Source: UBA8337 sp963932545
GTDB taxonomy: Bacteria; Pseudomonadota; Alphaproteobacteria; RS24
DNA length: 42,279 bases
Assembly (NCBI GenBank): GCA_963932545.1
Contig: CAWVRH010000018.1
Location: 1 to 42,279 of the forward strand
Direction: 5' to 3'
In this document: positions 25,859-34,487 of the stretch, one piece after another
Position numbering within the stretch: the first letter of the stretch is position 1
Layout: the number at the start of each line of letters is the position of its first letter
The notes under the pieces: model-generated
What the model was told of the DNA's origin: nothing
Database searches by the model: none
The model's input: only the letters and a program-made list of their open reading frames with translations
Made by a program: the position numbers and the translations under genes

Positions 25859-25877
25859 TTGCAAGACTATCTTGCAA
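25859..25877. promoter_or_regulatory. Perfect inverted repeat, probable operator
   Basis: TTGCAAGA (25859-25866), spacer CTA, TCTTGCAA (25870-25877): a flawless 8-bp inverted repeat with a 3-base gap. It lies between the divergent old yellow enzyme and hspQ genes. On the minus strand its left arm supplies TTGCAA, a possible -35 for the oxidoreductase operon, so a repressor there would block that promoter. MarR or similar dimers would fit the size. The regulator is not identified. Confidence 0.65.
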
Positions 25878-25912
25878 GAATGAATGACATAAACAAAACA
25901 AACGGAGCTTTC

Positions 25913-26242
25913 GTGCAGAGCAGAACAGCAAAATTCCAAATTGGCGACATCGTGAAGCACAGGTTCTTCGAATTTCGTGGCGTTATCTTTGATGTAGACC
26001 CCGTATTTGCCAATACTGAGGAATGGTGGGAATCGATTCCCGCCGACGTTCGCCCCCGAAAAGACCAGCCGTTTTACCATCTGCTGGCCGAAAATGACCA
26101 AACCGAATATATCGCCTATGTATCAGAGCAAAACCTGCTGACCGACACCTCTGAAGAACCCGTTCGTCACCCACAAGTGGATGAAATATTCAATGCGTTC
26201 GACGGCTCTCGTTATGCGGTTCGGATGAACAACACGCACTGA
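25913..26242 (+). CDS. hspQ: Heat shock protein HspQ / hemimethylated DNA-binding protein
   Basis: A small cytoplasmic protein of about 109 residues that in Escherichia coli is a specificity-enhancing factor for the Lon protease and binds hemimethylated DNA. Seen: KFQIGDIVKHRFFEFRGVIF near the start, then EEWWESIPADVRPRKDQPFY and YVSEQNLL, the full family pattern. I chose GTG 25913 because GGAG sits 5 bases before it and it places the conserved KF-IGD block right at the N-terminus. The earlier in-frame ATG at 25880 lacks a ribosome site. Divergent from the old yellow enzyme. Confidence 0.92.
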   Translation: MQSRTAKFQIGDIVKHRFFEFRGVIFDVDPVFANTEEWWESIPADVRPRKDQPFYHLLAENDQTEYIAYVSEQNLLTDTSEEPVRHPQVDEIFNAFDGSRYAVRMNNTH

Positions 26243-26310
26243 TATCCAAATTAAGAGACCCATTAAGTGAAACAAATGCGCTCCCCCTCCCGACTTTAAG
26301 GCTCCTTGTG

Positions 26311-27066
26311 ATGAAACCTATCCTTCGCTTTTTCGGACGCCAGATAATCCGCTATTTGGAAAAACCGATTACCAATTATCGCTCTTACCAATTCATTCCC
26401 TTGGCAGATCTAGAAGCCTGCCTGAAGCCCGGCGATATTTTGCTCGTTGAGGGCAATCAGCGGGTTTCCTCGGCGATTAAATATCTGACGCAATCGACTT
26501 GGTCTCATGCAGCCTATTATGTTGGCCGCGAAGCTGGCTTGCGCGATCAACATGGCCATAAAGCCTCGCTTGTGGAGGCCGACTTGAGCCAAGGCGTGAT
26601 TGCCGCCTCGCTGACCAAATACCTCGGCTATAACACGCGCATCTGTCGGCCAGAACTGATTACACAGGCCGACCAAAAGGTCGTTTCCGAGTATATTATC
26701 GGCTCGATTGGGCATTCCTACGATGTGCGAAATGTTATTGATCTGGCTCGTTATTTGCTTCCGCAACCGCCCGTGCCGACGAGTTGGCGGCGTAAAATGA
26801 TTTCTCTGGGCAGCGGCCAACCAACCCAAGCCATTTGCTCGACCCTGATTGCCCGCGCGTTTCAAACCGTGAAGTATCCGATATTGCCCGAAATTACCCG
26901 CGAAAATCAGCGCGAAGTTATGCATATCCGCCATCATTCGTTGTTTACGCCGCGTGATTTCGACCTCTCGCCTTATTTCTCGGTCATAAAGCCCACCATA
27001 GAAAAACGCCCTGATTACACAACTTTCGAATGGCAGAGTGCGGAGGATAAGCCGCTTGCGTCGTGA
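26311..27066 (+). CDS. YiiX/YebB-like NlpC/P60-related cysteine hydrolase
   Basis: About 251 residues, resembling the Peptidase_C92 (DUF830) group of permuted NlpC/P60 papain-like enzymes. Seen: LKPGDILLVEGNQRVSSAIK near 45-65, SHAAYYVG with the likely His, LVEADLSQGV with a Glu, and AICSTLIARAF with the likely catalytic Cys. Such enzymes act on lipids or peptide amide bonds. No signal peptide is seen. A start at ATG 26311 is used; GTG just before it is equally possible. The stop lies inside the next gene, which overlaps by 11-29 bases depending on its start. Confidence 0.85.
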   Translation: MKPILRFFGRQIIRYLEKPITNYRSYQFIPLADLEACLKPGDILLVEGNQRVSSAIKYLTQSTWSHAAYYVGREAGLRDQHGHKASLVEADLSQGVIAASLTKYLGYNTRICRPELITQADQKVVSEYIIGSIGHSYDVRNVIDLARYLLPQPPVPTSWRRKMISLGSGQPTQAICSTLIARAFQTVKYPILPEITRENQREVMHIRHHSLFTPRDFDLSPYFSVIKPTIEKRPDYTTFEWQSAEDKPLAS

Positions 27067-27799
27067 CAATAAACCTTACACCGTTCGCTTGTTGAACAAT
27101 TTTGCGCGCTGGCTCTATACGCGTTGGGTGCTGGTGCCGCAATTCGACAGCGTTGGCACGGGGCTGGAAGTTATTGGGCCGCATCGGCTGGAGGTCTATG
27201 GCAAAGACATTCACCTTGGCGATAACGTGCACATACAAACCTCGAGCGGCAATCTATCGCGTCTTTGCACGTGGGCGAACGGCACAACCAAGGCAGATGG
27301 CTCAGCGGGCCACGGCCGCATTGATATCGGCAGTCACACTTTGTTGACGCCGGGCTTGCAAATCGTCTCGGCCAATCATGTAAAAATTGGCGATAATGTG
27401 ATGATTGCCAGTCGGGTCTATATTTCCGATGCCGATTGGCACGAAATATATGATCGCCTTGCCTCGCCCGGCGAAACCGCGCCCGTTACCCTCGGCAATA
27501 ACGTTTGGCTCGGCGAAGGGGTGAAAATCTGCAAGGGCGTAACCATTGGCGAGAACAGCGTCATTGGCGCCGGCTCCGTGGTAACCAAAAATATTGAAGC
27601 CAATGTGGTGGCCGCAGGGAATCCCGCTAAAGTCGTTAAACAATTGGATACAGAGCGCCCCATGGTAACGCGCTCAGCCATGTTTGAGGATGTAAAAAAT
27701 TATAGAAAAACAATGCGTTATTTACATTACTTAAACCATAATAATAATAATTATGTGAGCTGGATACGCCAACTCATAAGACCATCTAGAAAGGGCTAA
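27056..27799 (+). CDS. Hexapeptide-repeat (left-handed beta-helix) acetyltransferase
   Basis: About 247 residues with hexapeptide-type turns (IDIGSHTLLTPG, VKIGDNVMIASRVYISD, VTLGNNVWLGEGVKI, VTIGENSVIGAGSVV) forming a left-handed beta-helix. The catalytic His is suggested near DADWHEIYD. WbbJ or CysE/NodL-type relatives O-acetylate sugars with acetyl-CoA. Two starts are possible: TTG 27056 with GGAGG nine bases upstream, or GTG 27038. I prefer the first. It overlaps the hydrolase gene and is 2 bases from the binding-protein gene, so the three form one operon. Confidence 0.88.
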   Translation: MRRDNKPYTVRLLNNFARWLYTRWVLVPQFDSVGTGLEVIGPHRLEVYGKDIHLGDNVHIQTSSGNLSRLCTWANGTTKADGSAGHGRIDIGSHTLLTPGLQIVSANHVKIGDNVMIASRVYISDADWHEIYDRLASPGETAPVTLGNNVWLGEGVKICKGVTIGENSVIGAGSVVTKNIEANVVAAGNPAKVVKQLDTERPMVTRSAMFEDVKNYRKTMRYLHYLNHNNNNYVSWIRQLIRPSRKG

Positions 27800-27801
27800 C
27801 C

Positions 27802-29589
27802 ATGCATCGCATAGGATTTATTGCCAGCTTACTCTTATCACTTCCCCTCGCCTCTACGGCCGCTTCGGCACAAACGCACGCGATTGCCATGCATGGGGAG
27901 CCTCAATTATCGGAAAATTTTAAATCCTACAGCTACGCCAACTCCAACGCCCCTCAAGGCGGGCAGTTGAAACAAGCGCAAATTGGCAGTTTTGACAGCC
28001 TTAACCCCTTCTCTATTCGCGGCAATGCAGCCCGCAATATTCGCCAACGAGTGTTTGAAAGCCTGCTCGATCGCCATTATGGCGAGGCTTTTACTCTATA
28101 TGGCCTGCTGGCCGAAAGCCTGACCACCTCACGGGATCGCTCGCGCGTTACTTTTAAATTGCGCAAGGCGGCACGCTTTAGCGACGGCACGCCTGTAACC
28201 GCCTCTGATATTGCTTTCACTTGGAAATTGTTGAAAGACCAAGGGCGCCCCAATCATCGCCATTACTACAATCAGGTTTTAAAGCTTGAGACACCAAACC
28301 AGCACACCGCGATTTTCCATTTTGACAGCGCCCAGCCAGACCGCGAGTTGCCGCTGATTATTGGCCTGATGCCTATTTTGCCAAAACATATTTATGAAAC
28401 GCGGGACATTCAATCGGCCTCGCTCGAGCTGCCCGTTGGGTCTGGACCTTATGCGGTGTCTGAAATTACGCCGGGCGCGCAAGTGCGCTTTGAAAAACGC
28501 GAAGACTATTGGGGCCACAAGCTTGCCCTCAATCAAGGGCGTCATAACATTACCACTTTCATCGATGATTATTACCGCGATGACAACACCGCCTTTGAAG
28601 CCTTTAAGGCGGGCGAGTTGGATATTTGGTTTGAGACCAATCCACAGCGCTGGCAATCTGGGTTTAATTTCCCGGCTGCCAAAGATGGACGCATTGTAAA
28701 GCAGGAAGTCGCTTTGGGCACGCCGTCTGGTTTGCGCGCTTTTGTATTAAACACACGCCGCCCGTTGCTGGCCGATCCGGTTTTGCGCAAAGCGCTCGAT
28801 TTAGCCTTTGATTTCGAATGGATTAACAAAGTTCTCTACGGAGACGTTTATCAGCGCACGCAAAGCTATTTCGGCAATACAGAGCTAAGCTCCACCGGCA
28901 AACCCGCTACAGACCGCGAGTTAGATTTATTGCGCAAAAGCCCTGTGCCGGCTGAAACGTTAAGCAACGGATACCTAGCCCCGGTCAGCGATGGCTCGGG
29001 CCGCGACCGCAATTTGCGCCGCCAAGCCATCGATTTACTGGAAGGCGCTGGCTATAAAATTCGTGGCAAGTCCCTCTTCACGCCAAGCGGACAAAAAGTG
29101 GATTTGGAAATCATGGTGCAACGCCGTGGCGATGAACGCTTAGCGTTATCTTGGCGACGAATGTTGGCTGGCATCGGCATTGAGCTAAAAGTGCGCCTTA
29201 TCGACAGCAGCCAATACCAGCGCCAATTGCAAACTTTCGACTTTGATATCATCGTCTACGATTATTACGCCTCGTTATCGCCGGGCAATGAGCAGGCCTA
29301 TTATTGGGGCAGCGTCGCTGCGCAAACCCAGGGCAGCCGTAACTATGCAGGCATTCAAGATGCGGGCCTCGACAATGCCGTCAAAGCCCTAACCCAAGCC
29401 GTTGAAGTGGAAGATTACACACTCGCCGCGCGCGCGCTTGATCGCGCCCTAATGAGCGGGCATTATTTCATTCCCCTGTATCATAACCCCAAGCAATGGG
29501 TCGCGAGCTGGCATTATGTCGAGCATTCGCCCACTCATTCTGCCTATGGCGCGCGCACCGATGCTTGGTGGCTAAATCAAGAGAACTAA
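27802..29589 (+). CDS. ABC transporter peptide-binding protein, YejA-like (SBP family 5)
   Basis: A 595-residue periplasmic protein with a signal peptide of about 24 residues ending ASAQ. Family 5 patterns include FDSLNPFSIRG, RVFESLLDRHY, the hinge-lining FKLRKAARFSDGTPVTASDI, and LPLIIGLMPILPKH. Sequence resembles YejA, which binds oligopeptides such as murein peptides or microcin C. No permease or ATPase genes are near, so it depends on transporter parts encoded elsewhere. Starts at ATG 27802, 2 bases after the acetyltransferase. It converges with the CoA-ester racemase gene; their stop codons overlap by four bases. Confidence 0.9.
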   Translation: MHRIGFIASLLLSLPLASTAASAQTHAIAMHGEPQLSENFKSYSYANSNAPQGGQLKQAQIGSFDSLNPFSIRGNAARNIRQRVFESLLDRHYGEAFTLYGLLAESLTTSRDRSRVTFKLRKAARFSDGTPVTASDIAFTWKLLKDQGRPNHRHYYNQVLKLETPNQHTAIFHFDSAQPDRELPLIIGLMPILPKHIYETRDIQSASLELPVGSGPYAVSEITPGAQVRFEKREDYWGHKLALNQGRHNITTFIDDYYRDDNTAFEAFKAGELDIWFETNPQRWQSGFNFPAAKDGRIVKQEVALGTPSGLRAFVLNTRRPLLADPVLRKALDLAFDFEWINKVLYGDVYQRTQSYFGNTELSSTGKPATDRELDLLRKSPVPAETLSNGYLAPVSDGSGRDRNLRRQAIDLLEGAGYKIRGKSLFTPSGQKVDLEIMVQRRGDERLALSWRRMLAGIGIELKVRLIDSSQYQRQLQTFDFDIIVYDYYASLSPGNEQAYYWGSVAAQTQGSRNYAGIQDAGLDNAVKALTQAVEVEDYTLAARALDRALMSGHYFIPLYHNPKQWVASWHYVEHSPTHSAYGARTDAWWLNQEN

Positions 29590-30710
29590 ATCGCCTCGGA
29601 AGATTTAAGCGCTTCGATCTCATCGCCCGAGAAGCCCCAATCGCTGAGCGCTTCGTCATTATGCTCGCCAACCGATGGCACAGGGCCCTGAATTTCGCTT
29701 GGCGTGCCAGTAAAGCGCGGCGCAACATTGGGTTGCTTCACGCCAAACTTCTCGACGATTGTCTCGCGCGCTTGGTTGTGCGGGTGATGATAGGCTTCTT
29801 CCATGTTCAACACAGGCGCGAAGCAAATATCGGTGCCTTCCATAATTTCGCTCCATTGGTCGCGGGTTTTGGTTTTGAAAACCGCTTCCATTTTCAGCTT
29901 CAGCGAAGGCCATTGCGATTTGTCGTGCTGGGCATCAAAGGCGGCATCGTCGAGCCCCGCTTTTTCGCGCAACAGGGCATAGAACTGCGGCTCAATGGAG
30001 CCGATGGAAATAAATTTGCCATCCGACGTTTCGTAAGTGTCATAAAAATGCGCCGCGCCATCTAGCATATTGCTATACGGCTGATCTTTCCAAATACCCG
30101 CGGCTTGCATGCCAAAGAACATACCCATCAACGAGGTGGCGCCATCTGTCATGGCCGCATCGACCACTTGGCCTTTGCCTGTGGTTTGCGCGCTGACCAA
30201 AGCGGCACAAATACCCATTGCGAGATACAAAGCGCCGCCGCCGAAATCGCCAACCAAATTGAGGGGTGGCACCGGCTTATCTTTGCCAATAGCGGCCAGC
30301 GCACCCGTAAGTGCGATGTAGTTAATGTCATGCCCTGCCGCTTGTGCCAAAGGCCCATATTGCCCCCAACCTGTCATGCGGCCATAGACCAGCGCCGGAT
30401 TGCGCGCCAAAGCCACATCGGGGCCAAGGCCCAGACGTTCCATCACGCCGGGGCGATAGCCCTCTTGCAAAACATGCGCGCCTTCGACCAATTTCAAAAC
30501 GGTCTCGACGCCTTGTGGGTTTTTCAAATCGACCGCGACCGAGCGCCGCCCGCGGCTATGCGGGTCATTTGGAATGCCGCCGCTGCCGCCCTTGCGGTCG
30601 ATGCGCAAAACTTCCGCGCCCATGTCCGACAACAACATGGCGCAAAAAGGCCCTGGGCCAATGCCCGTCATTTCAATGATTTTAATTCCGCTAAGAGGCC
30701 CTTTGCCCAT
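29586..30710 (-). CDS. Alpha-methylacyl-CoA racemase (CaiB/BaiF family III CoA enzyme)
   Basis: A 374-residue cytoplasmic enzyme. Racemisation of 2-methylacyl-CoA esters is suggested by AMLLSDMGAEVLRIDRKGG at the start and by the AMACR pair: a His in GHDINYIALTG and an Asp in VGDFGGGALYLAMG. CoA-transferases of the family lack this His/Asp pair. ATG 30710 follows GGGAGAC. The ORF could be extended to 30737, but without a ribosome site. It lies downstream of ntrC with 72 bases between, and it is probably a separate unit. Confidence 0.9.
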   Translation of the reverse strand: MGKGPLSGIKIIEMTGIGPGPFCAMLLSDMGAEVLRIDRKGGSGGIPNDPHSRGRRSVAVDLKNPQGVETVLKLVEGAHVLQEGYRPGVMERLGLGPDVALARNPALVYGRMTGWGQYGPLAQAAGHDINYIALTGALAAIGKDKPVPPLNLVGDFGGGALYLAMGICAALVSAQTTGKGQVVDAAMTDGATSLMGMFFGMQAAGIWKDQPYSNMLDGAAHFYDTYETSDGKFISIGSIEPQFYALLREKAGLDDAAFDAQHDKSQWPSLKLKMEAVFKTKTRDQWSEIMEGTDICFAPVLNMEEAYHHPHNQARETIVEKFGVKQPNVAPRFTGTPSEIQGPVPSVGEHNDEALSDWGFSGDEIEALKSSEAI

Positions 30711-30782
30711 GACTTTGTCTCCCAAAATGATTTTCAATTGGGACAGACGCTAAGCGAGCGTGCCTGCGAAAACAAGAGCAAA

Positions 30783-32225
30783 TTATTTTTTAGAGCCGCG
30801 CACCACATCAATGTCTAATTCGCGAATTTTCTTGCGCAAAGTATTGCGGTTCAGCCCCAAAAGCTCTGCCGCTTTTATCTGATTGCCCCGCGTTGCCGCC
30901 AAACTCAATTCAAGGAGTGGCGTTTCGACTTCGCGCAAAACCCGCTCGTATAACCCATTGGGCGGCAGGCCATCGCCATGGCTTTTGAAATACGTGCTGA
31001 GGTGGAAATGCAGACTATCGGTTAAGCTGCCCCCCTCTTGATGCGCGGGCGCAGCTTCCAAATCGGTCTCACTCAGCTCCAGCCGCACAGCCTCCGCGCC
31101 AATCACATCTTCGACATAAAGCGCGCACAGCCGGCGCACCAGATTTTCTAATTCGCGCACATTGCCCGGCCAACTATGGGCGCGCAAAGCATCCAAAGCC
31201 TCATTGTCAAAACTCTTGGCCACCAAACCTTGGTCGATACCTTGCGCCATGAAGTGGCGCACTAAGTCTTCAATATCCTCCACCCGCTCGCGCAAAGGCG
31301 GCAGGCGCAGCGGCACCACATTGAGGCGGAAATATAAATCTTCGCGAAATAGACCTTGGCGAATGAGGCGACGCAAATCTTGATGCGTCGCGGCAACAAT
31401 CCGCACATTGGTTTTAATCGGGCGGCGCCCCCCAATGGTGGTGTATTCGCCCTCTTGCAAAACCCGCAACAGCCGCGTTTGGGTGTCCATTGGCATGTCG
31501 CCAATTTCATCCAAAAACAAAGTGCCGCCTTCGGCTTGCTCAAAACGGCCATCCATACGCTGATTGGCCCCCGTAAAGGCGCCCTTCTCATGGCCAAATA
31601 ATTCGCTCTCGATGAGTTCACGAGGTATGGCCGCCATATTGATGGCTACAAATTGGCCACGTTTGCGGTTGCCATAGTCGTGCAAAGCGCGCGCGACCAG
31701 CTCTTTGCCGGTTCCGCTTTCGCCCGTAATTAGCACCGATAAATCATTTTGTGTCATCCGCGCGACCGAGCGATAAATTTCCTGCATGGCTGGCGAGGCG
31801 CCGACCAATGGCAAGCCATCAGCATCGCCAGCCTCGACCGGAGCCGCTGGCCCGCCCGACGGTAAGTCAACGGCGCGTTGAACCAAATCGGTCAGGGCGA
31901 TCAAATCAAATGGCTTGGGCAAATAGTCAAAGGCGCCCTTTTCGGCCGCTGTGACAGCTGTGCCCAAAGTGTTTTTGGCGCTGATAACAATAATCGGTAA
32001 ATCTGGGCGCAGCTTCTTGATGCGCGGAATCAGATCAAACGCATTTTGGTCTGGCATCATGACATCGGTAACAATCACGTCGCCCTCGCCATTGCTGACC
32101 CATTGCCATAAAGAGGCTGCCGTGCCGCCCGCGCGCACTTCAAAGCCTGCGCGGGTGAGAGCTTGCGTTAAAACGGTGCGGATGGCGGTATCGTCATCTG
32201 CGACTAGAACTGTACCCTTACTCAT
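30783..32225 (-). CDS. ntrC: Nitrogen regulation response regulator NtrC
   Basis: A 480-residue sigma-54-dependent activator. The receiver domain has acidic DDD near residues 10-12 and the phospho-acceptor Asp54 (VTDVMMPD). The AAA+ domain carries Walker A GESGTGKE, the sigma-54 contact loop GAFTGA and the sensor region LRLPPLRER. The C-terminal Fis-type helix-turn-helix ends NQIKAAELLGLNRNTLRKKI. It activates nitrogen-starvation genes such as glnA. Its ATG overlaps the ntrB stop by one base (TAATG). Confidence 0.97.
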   Translation of the reverse strand: MSKGTVLVADDDTAIRTVLTQALTRAGFEVRAGGTAASLWQWVSNGEGDVIVTDVMMPDQNAFDLIPRIKKLRPDLPIIVISAKNTLGTAVTAAEKGAFDYLPKPFDLIALTDLVQRAVDLPSGGPAAPVEAGDADGLPLVGASPAMQEIYRSVARMTQNDLSVLITGESGTGKELVARALHDYGNRKRGQFVAINMAAIPRELIESELFGHEKGAFTGANQRMDGRFEQAEGGTLFLDEIGDMPMDTQTRLLRVLQEGEYTTIGGRRPIKTNVRIVAATHQDLRRLIRQGLFREDLYFRLNVVPLRLPPLRERVEDIEDLVRHFMAQGIDQGLVAKSFDNEALDALRAHSWPGNVRELENLVRRLCALYVEDVIGAEAVRLELSETDLEAAPAHQEGGSLTDSLHFHLSTYFKSHGDGLPPNGLYERVLREVETPLLELSLAATRGNQIKAAELLGLNRNTLRKKIRELDIDVVRGSKK

Positions 32226-33385
32226 TACCTCTTCTCCTCAGCTGAACTTTCGGTTGCCATGGGCAAGCGCACGCAAAACACGGTTTTTCCGGGTTGGCTT
32301 TCGCACTCAATGGTGCCGCCATGGTCGCCAATAATCTTCGCGACCAAAGCCAACCCAAGTCCCGTGCCTGTCGCCTTCGTGGTCACAAACGGGTCAAACA
32401 AATGCGATTTAATATCTTCCGGCACACCGGCCCCATTATCGATAACCTGAAACTCTAGCGGCAAGCTGACGGGCTTGGCGCGACCTGGCATCGACAAACG
32501 CACGCCCGGTCGAAACGACGACACGAGTTTAATTTCAGGCTTTTTGCCAACCGTGGCTTCGGAGGCATTTTTGACCAAGTTTAAAAACACCTGCGTTAGC
32601 AAATCTTTATTGCCCTGCACCAAAGGTAAGGATGGGTCATAATCTTCGATGAATTTAACATGAGCCCCAAAGCCACTGTTGGCTAGCAAACGCACTTGGC
32701 CGAGCACCGCATGCACATTTACCGCGTCTTCCATATTGGCATGGGTCTCGGTGAATTGCTCAAACTGGTCGACCAATCCAGCAATGCGGTCGGTCTCATT
32801 GCATATTAATTGCGTTAGCTCGACGTTTTCTGGGCTGGCATCGCTTTCCAACAATTGGGCGGCGCCTTTAATGCCCGACAATGGATTTTTAATCTCATGC
32901 GCCAACATGGCTGACATGGCCGAGACCGAGCGAGCCGCACCGCGATGGGTGAGCTGGCGATCCATATGCTGCGCAATCGAGCGCGGTTGCACTACCAAAA
33001 GCGCTTGCCAATCGCCATCCTGCAAGCCGACATCTGACGCAGAAACGTGCAAATCAACCATTCGGTCGGAGCTTGAGCTCCCCCCATAAGGGTCGCCCGC
33101 GTTTGGCGCGCCAAGGTCGATGCCATATTCGTTAAAACTCACCCGATTGTCCAAACAGCGCTCGATAAGCCCAACCACCGGACTGCCAAACGGCATGACA
33201 CGCTCAATATGTTGGCGACGCAAAACAGTTAGGCCAACACCGAAAAATTCTTGCGCGGCGAAATTGGCATAAGTAACAAAGCGATTGGCGCCAATCGCCA
33301 GCACGGGCTGGGGCAAAGCATCCAAAATGCGCTTTTCATCGCTTCCTAAGGCGGAAACAGTCGAGACGGGGGAAGATAAAGCCAT
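32225..33385 (-). CDS. ntrB: Nitrogen regulation histidine kinase NtrB (GlnL)
   Basis: A 386-residue soluble sensor kinase and phosphatase for NtrC, controlled by PII. A PAS region occupies the first ~130 residues, and the H-box LAHEIKNPLSGIKGAAQLL lies near the middle. The ATPase domain carries DNGAGVPED and TGTGLGLALV. There are no membrane segments, which separates it from NtrY. ATG 33385 overlaps the dusB stop by one base; the trio dusB-ntrB-ntrC is coupled. Confidence 0.96.
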   Translation of the reverse strand: MALSSPVSTVSALGSDEKRILDALPQPVLAIGANRFVTYANFAAQEFFGVGLTVLRRQHIERVMPFGSPVVGLIERCLDNRVSFNEYGIDLGAPNAGDPYGGSSSSDRMVDLHVSASDVGLQDGDWQALLVVQPRSIAQHMDRQLTHRGAARSVSAMSAMLAHEIKNPLSGIKGAAQLLESDASPENVELTQLICNETDRIAGLVDQFEQFTETHANMEDAVNVHAVLGQVRLLANSGFGAHVKFIEDYDPSLPLVQGNKDLLTQVFLNLVKNASEATVGKKPEIKLVSSFRPGVRLSMPGRAKPVSLPLEFQVIDNGAGVPEDIKSHLFDPFVTTKATGTGLGLALVAKIIGDHGGTIECESQPGKTVFCVRLPMATESSAEEKR

Positions 33386-34377
33386 TACGCGGCCACCTCT
33401 TGAGTTTGGGTTTCATACATTTTTTGCATCGCACTGATCACGACCTCTGGATTGTGTGAGCGACAAATTTCGGCACGCATCTGGCGGCCTTCTCGAGCGC
33501 CCATGAAGCTTTCGATGAACCCAGCAATGTGCTTTCGCCCGACACGCACGCCCAAATAGTCGCCATAAAGCGTCAAACAGGCCTGATACCATTCGCGGAA
33601 AATTTGCCATTGCGCTTCCGGTTCAGGGTCGGGGGCCCAAATGCCATGCTCGAGAAACCCCTCGATTTGCCCAAGCAACCAAGGTCGCCCAACCGCCGCG
33701 CGCCCGACCATCACGCCGGCCGCGCCCGAGGCCTCAAGCGCCGCCTTGGCCGTCTCCCCGTCGATAATATCGCCATTGACGATAACCGGAATATCGACCG
33801 CCGCCACCGTATCGGCAACCGCGTCCCAATTGGCTTCGCCTTTATAAAACTGACAGCGCGTGCGGCCATGCACGGTAATCATTTGCACGCCCAGACCTTG
33901 CGCCACGCAGGCCAAATGCGGCGCGTTCAGGCTATCTTCATCCCAGCCCAAACGCATTTTTAAGGCCACAGGCTTGGCGCTGCCCTCGCAGGTCGCCGAG
34001 ATAATACTCTCGGCCAAATTGGCATCGCGCATCAGCGCCGAACCCGATAGCCCGCCGGTCACTTTGCGCGACGGACAGCCCATATTAATATCGACGATAT
34101 CCGCGCCCGCCTCGCAAGCCAGCCGAGCGCCCTCGCGCATCCAATGCGGATCGCGCCCTGCAAGCTGCAACATGAAGGGCGTCAGCCCCGCGCCTTCGGC
34201 CCGCAACATAACATCGGGGCGCGCCTTGACCCATTCTTCGCTGGCCACCATTTCGGAAACCACTTGGGCCGAGCTGACTTTGGCCACGCATTGGCGAAAC
34301 GCCAAATCCGTCACCCCCGACATGGGCGCCAGTAAAACGCGGCTGTTTAAAACCGTATCGCCAAGCTGAATGGTCAT
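33385..34377 (-). CDS. dusB: tRNA-dihydrouridine synthase B
   Basis: A 330-residue FMN TIM-barrel enzyme that reduces uridine to dihydrouridine in tRNA D-loops. Seen: LLAPMSGVTDLAFRQ at the start, DINMGCPSRKVTGGLSGSAL with the catalytic Cys, VHGRTRCQFYKG, and NGDIIDG. C-terminal Dus helical domain follows. ATG 34377 is used. It leads the dusB-ntrBC operon and diverges from ispDF across 110 bases. Confidence 0.95.
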   Translation of the reverse strand: MTIQLGDTVLNSRVLLAPMSGVTDLAFRQCVAKVSSAQVVSEMVASEEWVKARPDVMLRAEGAGLTPFMLQLAGRDPHWMREGARLACEAGADIVDINMGCPSRKVTGGLSGSALMRDANLAESIISATCEGSAKPVALKMRLGWDEDSLNAPHLACVAQGLGVQMITVHGRTRCQFYKGEANWDAVADTVAAVDIPVIVNGDIIDGETAKAALEASGAAGVMVGRAAVGRPWLLGQIEGFLEHGIWAPDPEPEAQWQIFREWYQACLTLYGDYLGVRVGRKHIAGFIESFMGAREGRQMRAEICRSHNPEVVISAMQKMYETQTQEVAA

Positions 34378-34416
34378 TATTTGGGCAAAACCTCAAAGTT
34401 TCAAAGATTGCCTAAA

Positions 34417-34431
34417 ATGCATGCAATGCAT
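34417..34431. promoter_or_regulatory. Possible palindromic site in the dusB-ispDF intergenic region
   Basis: ATGCATGCAATGCAT consists of two ATGCAT palindromes three bases apart; the inner TGCAT/ATGCA also pair as an inverted repeat. It lies between the two divergent operons. Regulatory role is a guess. Confidence 0.3.
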
Positions 34432-34474
34432 ACAAAAAGCAAGAAAATTTATCGCAAAACGGGGCGCAATAGTT

Positions 34475-34480
34475 TATAAT
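34475..34480 (+). promoter_or_regulatory. TATAAT -10 element of a possible leaderless ispDF promoter
   Basis: TATAAT ends seven bases before the ispDF ATG (34488), which puts the expected transcript start at or next to the ATG. No ribosome-binding site is visible between. The -35 position is weak. Confidence 0.45.
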
Positions 34481-34487
34481 TTAGAAT

